A stretch of DNA of 5,335 nucleotides from Enterobacteriaceae bacterium (GTDB lineage Bacteria; Pseudomonadota; Gammaproteobacteria; Enterobacterales; Enterobacteriaceae). Below, piece after piece: positions 1 to 5,335 of this stretch. Each line of letters opens with the position of its first letter. Position 1 is the stretch's first letter. The DNA lies in NCBI GenBank assembly GCA_022712475.1, contig JALAGK010000315.1, positions 1-5,335 on the forward strand. Reading direction: 5' to 3'. Both the position numbers and the translations under genes were made by a program. The notes beneath the pieces were generated by a model. That model was not told where the DNA came from, ran no database searches, and saw nothing but the letters and a program-made list of their open reading frames with translations.

Positions 1-1404
1 GGGCTGCACCGCTACTCAATGGGCGGCATGACTGATGATGCCTGTATGGTGTCTACGATCACTGAAGGGTTGCTGGGCGGGCTGTTACACAGCATGCTGA
101 TTCGGCGCGGGCGGCCAGATAAGGTTTTTAATCCGCTCACGGCGGGCGGTATTACCTTTGTGGCTGAAGCCGCACAGATGGCAATTATCCTGCTAATTGC
201 ACGCCCGTTTGACGATGCACTGAATCTTGTCACCCGCATTGCGGTGCCGATGATGGTCACTAATACCGTGGGGGCCGCGCTGTTTATGCGCATTCTGCTG
301 GATCAGCGGGCGATGTTTGAAAAATACACGTCGGCGTTTTCTGCTACGGCGCTGAAGGTTGCCGCCTCAACCGAAGGCATACTGCGACGCGGTTTTAATG
401 AAGAAAACAGCATGAAAGTGGCGCAGGTGCTGCATCAAGAGCTGGATATTGGCGCAGTTGCCATTACTGACAGGGAGAAGCTGCTGGCGTTTACGGGGAT
501 TGGTGACGATCACCATTTGCCTGGTAAACCTATCTCTTCGCGGCATACGCTGCGCGCCATTGAAACGGGCGAGGTGGTGTATGCTGATGGCAATGAAGTG
601 CCATACCGCTGTTCGCTGCATCCGCAGTGCAAGCTCGGCTCGACGCTGGTCATTCCGCTGCGCGGTGAAAACGACAGAGTGATTGGCGCAATCAAACTGT
701 ATGAGGCCAGAAACCGGCTCTTTAGTTCCATTAACCGCACGCTGGGCGAAGGCATTGCGCAGTTGCTGTCGGCGCAGATTCTGGCCGGAAAGTATGAGCA
801 CCAGAAAACGCTGTTGGCGCAGTCAGAAATCAAGCTGCTGCACGCACAAGTGAACCCTCACTTTTTGTTTAATGCGCTCAATACACTTAAAGCGGTGATT
901 CGCCACGACAGCGAACGGGCGGGTAATCTGGTGCAGTACCTTTCAACGTTCTTTCGCAAAAACCTCAAACGGGCGTCTGAGATAGCGACGCTTGCTGATG
1001 AAATTGAGCACGTGAATGCCTATCTGCAAATTGAGCAGGCCCGCTTTCAGTCGCGCCTGAAAGTGCAGTTACTGGTGCCTGACGAACTGGCGCACCGCCA
1101 GTTGCCTGCGTTCACGCTACAGCCGATTGTGGAAAACGCCATCAAACATGGCACATCTCAGCTGCTGGGCGTAGGCGAAATCATCCTGCGCGCGCGCAGT
1201 GAGGACGAGTTTCTGGTGCTGGAGATTGAAGATAATGCCGGGCTTTACCAGCCACAAGCCGATACCCACGGGTTGGGCATGAACCTGGTGGATAAACGCC
1301 TGCGCGCACGCTTTGGCGACGGCTGTGGAATGACCGTCACCTGCGAGCCGGACTGCTTTACGCGGGTGACGCTACGACTGCCTCAGGAGGAGCTGGCATG
1401 TTAA
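1..1404 (+). CDS. btsS: BtsS, LytS-type pyruvate-sensing histidine kinase (5' end cut by window edge)
   Basis: Sensor kinase of the BtsS/BtsR system (formerly YehU/YehT), an inner-membrane protein that in E. coli responds to extracellular pyruvate and phosphorylates BtsR. The reading frame is open from base 1, so the gene enters the window mid-coding; 467 residues are visible, against about 561 in E. coli, so about 95 are missing. In visible numbering: end of the 5TM-LYT membrane sensor (1 to about 100), a GAF-like domain (about 115-255) with a Cys204/Cys210 pair, then the His_kinase segment with NPHFLFN, whose His287 (bases 859-861) is the presumed phosphorylation site and equals His382 of E. 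coli with a 95-residue offset. The ATPase domain has an N box ([12 protein letters not shown], from 373), Asp411 in EIEDNAG, and a G box ([11 protein letters not shown], from 424). Arg4, Cys15 and Ser18 align with E. coli Arg99, Cys110 and Ser113, which I recall as pyruvate-pocket residues. YpdA is the nearest alternative, but the wording and the BtsR partner favour BtsS. Confidence 0.95.
   Translation, partial: GLHRYSMGGMTDDACMVSTITEGLLGGLLHSMLIRRGRPDKVFNPLTAGGITFVAEAAQMAIILLIARPFDDALNLVTRIAVPMMVTNTVGAALFMRILLDQRAMFEKYTSAFSATALKVAASTEGILRRGFNEENSMKVAQVLHQELDIGAVAITDREKLLAFTGIGDDHHLPGKPISSRHTLRAIETGEVVYADGNEVPYRCSLHPQCKLGSTLVIPLRGENDRVIGAIKLYEARNRLFSSINRTLGEGIAQLLSAQILAGKYEHQKTLLAQSEIKLLHAQVNPHFLFNALNTLKAVIRHDSERAGNLVQYLSTFFRKNLKRASEIATLADEIEHVNAYLQIEQARFQSRLKVQLLVPDELAHRQLPAFTLQPIVENAIKHGTSQLLGVGEIILRARSEDEFLVLEIEDNAGLYQPQADTHGLGMNLVDKRLRARFGDGCGMTVTCEPDCFTRVTLRLPQEELAC
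1385..1390 (+). promoter_or_regulatory. Shine-Dalgarno of btsR inside the btsS 3' end
   Basis: A perfect AGGAGG lies 7 bases before the ATG at 1398, within the last codons of btsS. It fixes the btsR start and, with the 7-base gene overlap, points to translational coupling that keeps kinase and regulator in proportion. Confidence 0.85.
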
Positions 1405-2117
1405 AAGTGCTGATAGTCGACGACGAGCCGCTGGCGCGGGAAAATCTGCGCATTCTGCTCCAGGACGAGAGCGATATTGACGTTGTAGGCGAATGCGCCA
1501 ACGCTGTGGAAGCGATTGGCGCAGTAAACAAACTGCGTCCCGACGTGATTTTTCTCGATATTCAGATGCCGCGCATCAGCGGTCTTGAAATGGTGGGGAT
1601 GCTGGATGAGGAACACCGTCCGTGGATAGTCTTTCTTACGGCATTTGATGAATATGCGGTGAAGGCGTTTGAGGAGCAGGCGTTTGACTACCTGCTCAAG
1701 CCAATCGAAGCGCCGCGCCTGCATAAAACGCTGGCAAGGTTGCGCCAGCAGCGCCAGCCGCAGGATATCTCCCTGCTTGCAGCAAACCAGCAGGCGTTGA
1801 CGTTTATTCCCTGTACCGGGCACAGCCGTATCTACCTGCTAAAAATGGAAGAGGTTGCGTTTGTCAGTAGCCGCATGAGTGGCGTGTACGTGACCAGCAA
1901 CGAAGGCAAAGAGGGGTTCACGGAGCTGACGTTGCGCACGCTGGAGAGCCGCACACCGCTGATGCGCTGCCACCGCCAGTACCTGGTGAATATGTCCCAC
2001 CTTAAAGAGATTCGCCTTGAAGATAACGGCCAGGCGGAGCTGGTGTTGTGTGATGGGATGAGTGTGCCGGTGAGCAGGCGCTACCTTAAAAGCCTCAAAG
2101 AAACGCTGGGGCTGTAA
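1398..2117 (+). CDS. btsR: BtsR, LytTR-family response regulator
   Basis: Cytoplasmic response regulator of BtsS (formerly YehT); phosphorylated BtsR activates btsT in E. coli. The length of 239 residues equals the E. coli protein as I remember it, and the sequence matches along its whole length. The receiver domain (about 1-120) has the acidic pair Asp8/Asp9, phosphoacceptor Asp54 in [11 protein letters not shown], the conserved Thr81 and Lys101 in DYLLKP. A short linker rich in Gln and Arg leads to a LytTR DNA-binding domain (about 136-237) with typical segments such as [30 protein letters not shown] and [13 protein letters not shown]. The ATG at 1398 is chosen for its AGGAGG and because the protein then begins at the first receiver beta strand. 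It overlaps btsS by 7 bases and surely shares its transcript. The expected targets are present in the same window, upstream of btsT (5192-5281). The paralogue YpdB is less likely on wording and length. Confidence 0.96.
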   Translation: MLKVLIVDDEPLARENLRILLQDESDIDVVGECANAVEAIGAVNKLRPDVIFLDIQMPRISGLEMVGMLDEEHRPWIVFLTAFDEYAVKAFEEQAFDYLLKPIEAPRLHKTLARLRQQRQPQDISLLAANQQALTFIPCTGHSRIYLLKMEEVAFVSSRMSGVYVTSNEGKEGFTELTLRTLESRTPLMRCHRQYLVNMSHLKEIRLEDNGQAELVLCDGMSVPVSRRYLKSLKETLGL

Positions 2118-2128
2118 GTGGACCGGCG

Positions 2129-2165
2129 AGGGGCGCCTGCCTGGGCGCTCCTGTCGTCTGGTTTT
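2129..2165 (+). terminator. Possible terminator of btsSR (GC-rich stem-loop)
   Basis: Twelve bases after the btsR stop, AGGGGCGCC (2129-2137) pairs with GGCGCTCCT (2144-2152) around a six-base loop, giving nine pairs with one G-U wobble. The T-run (TTTT, 2162-2165) comes about nine bases too late for a classical intrinsic terminator. Outer arms GACCGG (2121-2126) and CCGGTC (2167-2172) could extend the fold. It may end btsSR transcription weakly or protect the 3' end of the mRNA. Confidence 0.4.
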
Positions 2166-2213
2166 CCCGGTCCTGGCAGGGGCCCGCACTACCAGGGTGC
2201 CAACATTGAACAT

Positions 2214-2263
2214 GGCGCTTCCCGGGGCTACGTTTTACATGGCTGATTGCCCGGTAGCGGCGC
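2214..2263. repeat. Degenerate REP/BIME-like pair
   Basis: GGCGCTTCCCGGGGCTACG (2214-2232) resembles the tail of an enterobacterial REP element. After a 14-base gap, TTGCCCGGTAGCGGCGC (2247-2263) resembles the head of another in the opposite orientation. The inverted arrangement after a gene end is typical of BIMEs. Each unit is imperfect and the second lacks its right half, so this may be a decayed element. Judged by eye against remembered REP consensus sequences only. Confidence 0.35.
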
Positions 2264-2417
2264 AACAAGGCCAGAAATCCAGAGTTCATCGCAAAAATCC
2301 ACACTCAGCTACCTGGCTGGATGGGTTAAAGCAAAGCCGTCATCGCAGCGGTTGTACTGCACCAGACCTGGCTGCGAGCAGGTTACCTGGGGATAATGAA
2401 AACCGCTGAACTGCGCC

Positions 2418-2434
2418 ATGACGCTCACCGTCAT
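2418..2434. other. Perfect 6-bp stem-loop
   Basis: ATGACG (2418-2423) and CGTCAT (2429-2434) form a perfect six-pair hairpin with a five-base loop CTCAC. It abuts the next hairpin and shares two bases with it. Function unknown; it may be part of a composite transcript end. Confidence 0.5.
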
Positions 2435-2454
2435 GCCTGCGAGGCATTTATTTA
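2433..2454 (+). terminator. Terminator-like hairpin before the MFS remnant
   Basis: ATGCCT (2433-2438), loop GCG, AGGCAT (2442-2447), followed by a T-rich tail (TTTATTT from 2447), has the form of a short intrinsic terminator on the + strand. The stem is only six pairs and the T-run is broken by an A. Together with the stem-loop near 2129 it could terminate btsSR read-through. Confidence 0.4.
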
Positions 2455-2497
2455 ACAAATCCAAAACCCGCAAGTCGCGATCCGGTCTGGATACTGT

Positions 2498-2824
2498 TTG
2501 CTATCTCTGAAGATTCGTCGCTCATCACTCCTCATAAAATCGCTTATGGCACTGGGTTTTGCATCTTTATTGAACGCCATGCTGTTATCGGGGTTTATCG
2601 CCGTACGCTTTGTCACAGGTGGGCAAAGCGTACGGGATGCCCTGGTACTGCTGCTCCGGGCGGCGGGCGTGGGAGAGGCTGTGGCTATTGGTCGCATAGG
2701 GGCGATAAGCGGACCGTTGCTTGCGGGCAAGATGCTGGCAATGGGGACCGATACTCCTGGTGTGATGTCAGCGTTGGCGCAGGGCATTCTGTTGGCGGGT
2801 ATCGCCGTCTTCTATCGACGATGA
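2498..2824 (+). pseudogene. C-terminal remnant of a major facilitator transporter (AAHS-like)
   Basis: An open frame of 108 codons (TTG at 2498, ATG possible at 2546, stop TGA at 2822) with neither start preceded by a clear ribosome binding site. The C-terminal half resembles the last two membrane helices of aromatic acid/H+ symporter-type MFS proteins: the segment GVGEAVAIGRIGAISGPLLAG, then KMLAMG and a final hydrophobic helix ending AVFYRR. The preceding VTGGQSVRDALVLLLRAAGVG looks like the usual GGQSV...ALA..LYPTAxRATGVG stretch with about five codons lost between Leu and Arg. Intact family members have 400-450 residues and twelve helices; here at most the last three remain, with no recognisable N-terminal part in the spacer before it. 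Most likely a decaying fragment between two live transcription units. A short membrane protein still in use cannot be excluded. The substrate of the ancestor cannot be told. Confidence 0.65.
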
Positions 2825-2890
2825 GAGCGCTAAAGACCCGAACGCGGCTATGACCAGGCAGCCGGTAAATCCTGAGTAACATGCAAAAAT

Positions 2891-2920
2891 AAAAACCCCG
2901 CCGTGGCGGGGTTTTGTTTT
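2891..2920 (-). terminator. Bidirectional intrinsic terminator of btsT
   Basis: CCCCGCC (2896-2902) and GGCGGGG (2905-2911) form a GC-rich stem flanked by AAAA and TTTT, 20 bases after the btsT stop. Read on the minus strand the stem is followed by TTTTTATTTTT, an excellent U-tract. On the plus strand it is followed by TTTTGTTTT, so it can also stop transcription from the btsSR side. It shows that btsT ends its transcript here with no downstream partner gene. Confidence 0.92.
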
Positions 2921-2930
2921 ACTGTCTTAA

Positions 2931-5081
2931 TCAGTGACCGGAAGAGGTTTTGATGCCTTCTTTTGGTACGGGTACGTATGGCGTTTCTTTATCAGTACGC
3001 TCAGTCGTGTTACGTACTTTCAGCCAGGTGCGGATACCGTAGAAAATAATGCTGTACACCACGACCAGGAACAGAATGCTCAGGCCTGCGTTGGTGTAGT
3101 TATTCACAACGATATGGTTCATGTTGGCAACCTGCTGTGCAGTAAATTCGCCGCCTTCTGCGATACGGGCTTTATACTCACTCGCCATATAGAAGAAGCC
3201 TTCCATCTGCGGGTTGGTGCTGAACAGTTTCATGCCCAGCGCCCAGGTGGTGCAGATAAGCAGCCAGACAGCCGGAACCACGGTGACCCAGATGTACTTC
3301 GTGCGCTTCATCTTAATCAGCACCACGGTACACAGAACCAGCGCCACGGCAGCCAGCATCTGGTTAGAGATACCGAACAGCGGCCACAGGCTCTTCACGC
3401 CGCCCAGTGGGTCAACCACGCCCTGGTACAGCAGGTAACCCCACAGGCCTACACAGCCTGCGGTGCCGATGACGCCAGCAACCAAAGAGTCGGTTTTCTT
3501 CAGGAACGGAATGAAGTTACCCAGCAGGTCCTGCAACATAAAGCGACCGGCGCGGGTGCCAGCATCCAGTGCCGTGAGGATGAACAGCGCTTCAAACAGA
3601 ATACCGAAGTGATACCAGAAGCCCATGTCGGCAATCGGTACAATCTTGTGAAACACGTGTGCGATACCGACAGCCAGCGTCGGCGCACCGCCTGCGCGGT
3701 TCAGTACAGACGGTTCGCCAATATCTTTTGCTGTCTGCAAAATCTGATCGGGCGTGATAACAAAGCCCCAGGAACTAACGGTTGCTGCAGCGTGTGCTGA
3801 CGCTTCTTTGAGCTGCGCCATAATCATCGGCGCGTTTTCAGTGCCCAGCTCATGCAGGTTTGGCATGGTGATACCAAGGCCCGCAGGCGGTGTGTTCATC
3901 GCAAAATACAGGCCAGGCTCAATAATGGATGCCGCAACCAGCGCCATGATGGCTACGAATGATTCCATCAGCATCGCGCCGTAACCGATAAAACGGGCAT
4001 CGGTTTCACAGGCGATAAGCTTCGGCGTGGTGCCAGAAGAAATCAGCGCGTGGAAGCCAGAAACGGCACCGCAGGCGATAGTGATAAACAGGAACGGGAA
4101 CAGCGCGCCTTTCCACAGGGGGCCAGTGCCGTCAATGTACTGCGTGACCGCAGGCATTTTCAGGTCCGGGTTAAGCAGCACGATACCAATAGCCAGGCCA
4201 ACGATAACACCAATCTTCAGGAAGGTGGCGAGGTAGTCACGCGGGGCCAGAATCAACCACACCGGCAGCAGCGCAGAAATGAACGCATAGCCAATCAGGG
4301 TGTAGGTGATAGTGGTGTCTTTAAAGGTCAGCGCCGGACCCCAGTACGGGTCGTGAGCGACAACGCCACCAAACCAGATGGAGGTGACCAGCAGCACAAT
4401 ACCAATAACGGACACTTCGCCCACACGCCCCGGGCGCAGGAAGCGCATGTAGATACCCATAAAGAGCGCAATCGGCACCGTAGAACATACGGTGAACACG
4501 CCCCACGGGCTTTCAGCCAATGCTTTCACCACGATAAGTGCCAGAACGGCGAGGATAATTATCATGATAAGGAAGCAGCCAAACAGCGCGATGGTGCCAG
4601 GCACGCGGCCCATCTCTTCTTTAATCATCTCACCCAGAGACGCGCCGTTACGGCGAGAAGAGATAAACAGTACCATGAAGTCCTGCACCGCACCGGCAAG
4701 TACAACACCTGACAGCAGCCAGAGTGTGCCGGGCAGATAGCCCATTTGCGCGGCCAGCACCGGGCCAACCAGCGGGCCTGCGCCTGCGATAGCCGCAAAA
4801 TGGTGGCCGAACAGGACATATTTGTTGGTTGGAACGTAGTTCAGGCCATCGTTATTGATGACCGCAGGGGTTGAGCGTGTGGGGTCGAGCTTCATCACCT
4901 TTTGGGCGATATAGAGGCTGTAGTAGCGGTAAGCCACGAGGTAAACGGAGACGGAAGCGACAACAATCCACAGTGCGCTTACGTGTTCACCCCGGCGTAA
5001 GGCGACAACCGCCAGACAGAAAGCACCGATGATTCCGAGAACCACCCAGGGAATGTGCTTTAGAAACTTATTTTTATTCAT
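2931..5081 (-). CDS. btsT: BtsT, pyruvate/H+ symporter (CstA family)
   Basis: Inner-membrane carrier that takes up pyruvate with protons (formerly YjiY), of the CstA peptide/pyruvate family. The 716 residues equal the E. coli BtsT length as I remember it, and the match is close throughout. There are many hydrophobic helices, the first at about 11-28 and 37-54. Family signatures include GHHFAAIAGAGPLVGP (92-107), QDFMVLFISSRRNGASLGEM (133-152) and SGFHALISSGTTPK (341-354). The tail (about 685-716) is hydrophilic and predicted cytosolic. CstA (about 701 residues) is the paralogue, but wording and length favour BtsT. The ATG at 5081 gives the standard N terminus (MNKNKFLKHIPW, Lys-rich before helix 1). 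The gene is alone in its transcript, with a terminator directly after it and no yjiX/yjiA as in E. coli. It converges on btsSR, and its upstream region carries a BtsR-type operator array, which fits control by the adjacent two-component system. No frameshift or missing motif is seen. Confidence 0.96.
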   Translation of the reverse strand: MNKNKFLKHIPWVVLGIIGAFCLAVVALRRGEHVSALWIVVASVSVYLVAYRYYSLYIAQKVMKLDPTRSTPAVINNDGLNYVPTNKYVLFGHHFAAIAGAGPLVGPVLAAQMGYLPGTLWLLSGVVLAGAVQDFMVLFISSRRNGASLGEMIKEEMGRVPGTIALFGCFLIMIIILAVLALIVVKALAESPWGVFTVCSTVPIALFMGIYMRFLRPGRVGEVSVIGIVLLVTSIWFGGVVAHDPYWGPALTFKDTTITYTLIGYAFISALLPVWLILAPRDYLATFLKIGVIVGLAIGIVLLNPDLKMPAVTQYIDGTGPLWKGALFPFLFITIACGAVSGFHALISSGTTPKLIACETDARFIGYGAMLMESFVAIMALVAASIIEPGLYFAMNTPPAGLGITMPNLHELGTENAPMIMAQLKEASAHAAATVSSWGFVITPDQILQTAKDIGEPSVLNRAGGAPTLAVGIAHVFHKIVPIADMGFWYHFGILFEALFILTALDAGTRAGRFMLQDLLGNFIPFLKKTDSLVAGVIGTAGCVGLWGYLLYQGVVDPLGGVKSLWPLFGISNQMLAAVALVLCTVVLIKMKRTKYIWVTVVPAVWLLICTTWALGMKLFSTNPQMEGFFYMASEYKARIAEGGEFTAQQVANMNHIVVNNYTNAGLSILFLVVVYSIIFYGIRTWLKVRNTTERTDKETPYVPVPKEGIKTSSGH

Positions 5082-5087
5082 AGTAGG

Positions 5088-5093
5088 ACCTGC
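5088..5093 (-). promoter_or_regulatory. Ribosome binding site of btsT
   Basis: On the minus strand GCAGGT lies about seven bases before the ATG at 5081. It is a modest Shine-Dalgarno. Farther up the leader, AAGGA (5111-5115) is a second GGA motif. The pair could be bound by CsrA, which I recall as affecting yjiY in E. coli, but two GGA motifs alone are weak evidence. Confidence 0.5.
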
Positions 5094-5166
5094 TTGTCAG
5101 ACGAATAAAATCCTTGGTGTTTAAACGTTGGGTATTTTTGAGGCGTGTATATTCTTTTTTAGGGTG

Positions 5167-5195
5167 TTTATATGATGACCAGCTTACCGGGTGAG
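5167..5195 (-). promoter_or_regulatory. Putative btsT promoter
   Basis: On the minus strand TATAAA (plus-strand bases 5167-5172) is a five-of-six match to the -10 hexamer. At a 17-base spacing the -35 position (5190-5195) has no good hexamer and overlaps the first operator repeat, as expected of a promoter that depends on an activator contacting RNA polymerase. Transcription would begin near 5160, leaving a leader of about 80 bases. Another -10-like TATACA (5146-5151) lies closer to the gene but has no better -35. Confidence 0.5.
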
Positions 5196-5281
5196 CGGCA
5201 GAATAATTGCCTGAGCGGTTGTAAGTGCAGGGTAAGCGGTTGTCTGTTGGTGTAAGCGGTTTGCGAAGTTATGTAAGCGTC
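5192..5281 (-). promoter_or_regulatory. Array of five BtsR-type operator repeats
   Basis: Five direct repeats lie upstream of btsT. Read on the minus strand from the gene outward they are GCCGCTCA (5192-5199), ACCGCTCA (5212-5219), ACCGCTTA (5233-5240), ACCGCTTA (5253-5260) and GACGCTTA (5274-5281). The middle three match the reported BtsR motif ACC(G/A)CT(C/T)A exactly; the first has one mismatch and the last two. Starts are 20, 21, 20 and 21 bases apart (spacers 12, 13, 12, 13), so all sit on nearly the same face of the helix at two-turn intervals, the known LytTR geometry. The first overlaps the presumed -35. A poor sixth copy may lie in phase at 5295. That BtsR binds here is inferred from motif, spacing and gene context. 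Confidence 0.88.
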
Positions 5282-5288
5282 TGAGTTT

Positions 5289-5304
5289 TGTGATTAAGAT
5301 CTCT
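5289..5304. promoter_or_regulatory. Possible CRP site
   Basis: TGTGATTAAGATCTCT matches the CRP pattern TGTGA-N6-TCACA at eight of ten positions, with the right half weaker. It lies just beyond the operator array, centred about 136 bases before the presumed btsT start. E. coli btsT is known to need cAMP-CRP, which makes a site plausible. The distance is long for direct activation, and the site could serve a gene beyond the window. Confidence 0.35.
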
Positions 5305-5335
5305 CTTTAAGACAGGGAATGTCGTGTTGCTATAA

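Larger units (their letters stand above)
2118..2497. other. 380-base spacer without a convincing gene
   Basis: No reading frame here resembles a known family or has a good ribosome binding site. In E. coli yehS neighbours btsR, but nothing like it is seen. The spacer holds a GC-rich stem-loop just after btsR, a degenerate REP-like pair, and two abutting hairpins at 2418-2447. It continues into the remnant transporter, so part of it may be eroded coding DNA of the same lost gene, though I could not align any of it convincingly. Confidence 0.6.

Noticed and set aside
2402..2409. ACCGCTGA, a seven-of-eight match to the BtsR motif
   Set aside because: A lone copy with no partner at 20-21 bp and no promoter near it; expected by chance in a window of this size.
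2396..2455. Possible 19-residue leader peptide (ATG at 2396, stop at 2453)
   Set aside because: The GGGG before the ATG is a weak ribosome site, the residues show no regulatory codon run, and both hairpins lie inside the frame. Nothing separates it from chance.
2934..3800. 288-codon open frame on the + strand opposite btsT
   Set aside because: It lies antisense inside the btsT gene, shows no family likeness, has no credible ribosome binding site, and has a residue make-up (many Gln, His, Asn) typical of a shadow frame.
4559..4570. Perfect palindrome TTATCATGATAA
   Set aside because: It falls within btsT codons for a run of Ile and Met in a membrane helix, which readily gives such a palindrome. 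No regulatory context.
4050..4712. 220-codon open frame on the + strand opposite btsT
   Set aside because: Also antisense to btsT. The very polar, repetitive-looking composition reflects reverse complement of membrane-protein codons.
5119..5126. Eight-base palindrome GTTTAAAC in the btsT leader
   Set aside because: Short, AT-rich and without a known regulator match or a second copy.
5306..5335. Possible divergent promoter (TTAAGA ... TATAA) at the window end
   Set aside because: The -35 is poor, the spacing is 18-19 bases, the -10 is cut by the window edge, and no following gene is visible.

Overview
The window looks like chromosomal DNA of an enterobacterium (Enterobacteriaceae; genus not determined from sequence alone). 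The three intact or near-intact proteins closely match what I remember of the E. coli BtsS, BtsR and BtsT proteins, and the spacers carry REP-like and terminator sequences of an enterobacterial kind. It holds a complete pyruvate-sensing and pyruvate-uptake module in one place: the LytS-type histidine kinase BtsS (5'-truncated by the window edge), its LytTR response regulator BtsR, and the CstA-family pyruvate/H+ symporter BtsT. In E. coli K-12 btsT (yjiY) lies far from btsSR (yehUT) and is followed by yjiX and yjiA. Here btsT is convergent with btsSR and is followed at once by a strong terminator.

Layout. 1-1404 (+): C-terminal 467 residues of BtsS, starting inside the membrane sensor domain. 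1398-2117 (+): BtsR, overlapping btsS by 7 bases and translationally coupled through a strong Shine-Dalgarno. 2118-2497: no convincing gene; a GC-rich stem-loop after btsR, a degenerate REP-like pair, and two abutting hairpins, the second terminator-like. 2498-2824 (+): decayed C-terminal remnant of a major facilitator (AAHS-like) transporter. 2891-2920: near-perfect bidirectional terminator. 2931-5081 (-): BtsT, 716 residues, intact. 5082-5335: btsT leader and control region, with a putative -10 element, a tandem array of five BtsR-type operator repeats at strict 20/21-bp periodicity, and a possible CRP site at its far end.

How it works together. By analogy with E. coli, BtsS senses external pyruvate through its membrane domain and drives phosphorylation of Asp54 of BtsR. 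BtsR then binds direct repeats upstream of btsT, and BtsT imports pyruvate with protons. The most striking observation is the operator. The reported E. coli target is a pair of ACC(G/A)CT(C/T)A repeats with a 13-bp spacer, whereas this promoter carries five in-phase copies (perhaps six) with spacers alternating 12, 13, 12, 13. Together with the linkage of all three genes, this looks like a self-contained version of the Bts circuit, possibly with cooperative output. I saw no evidence of a wholly new system.
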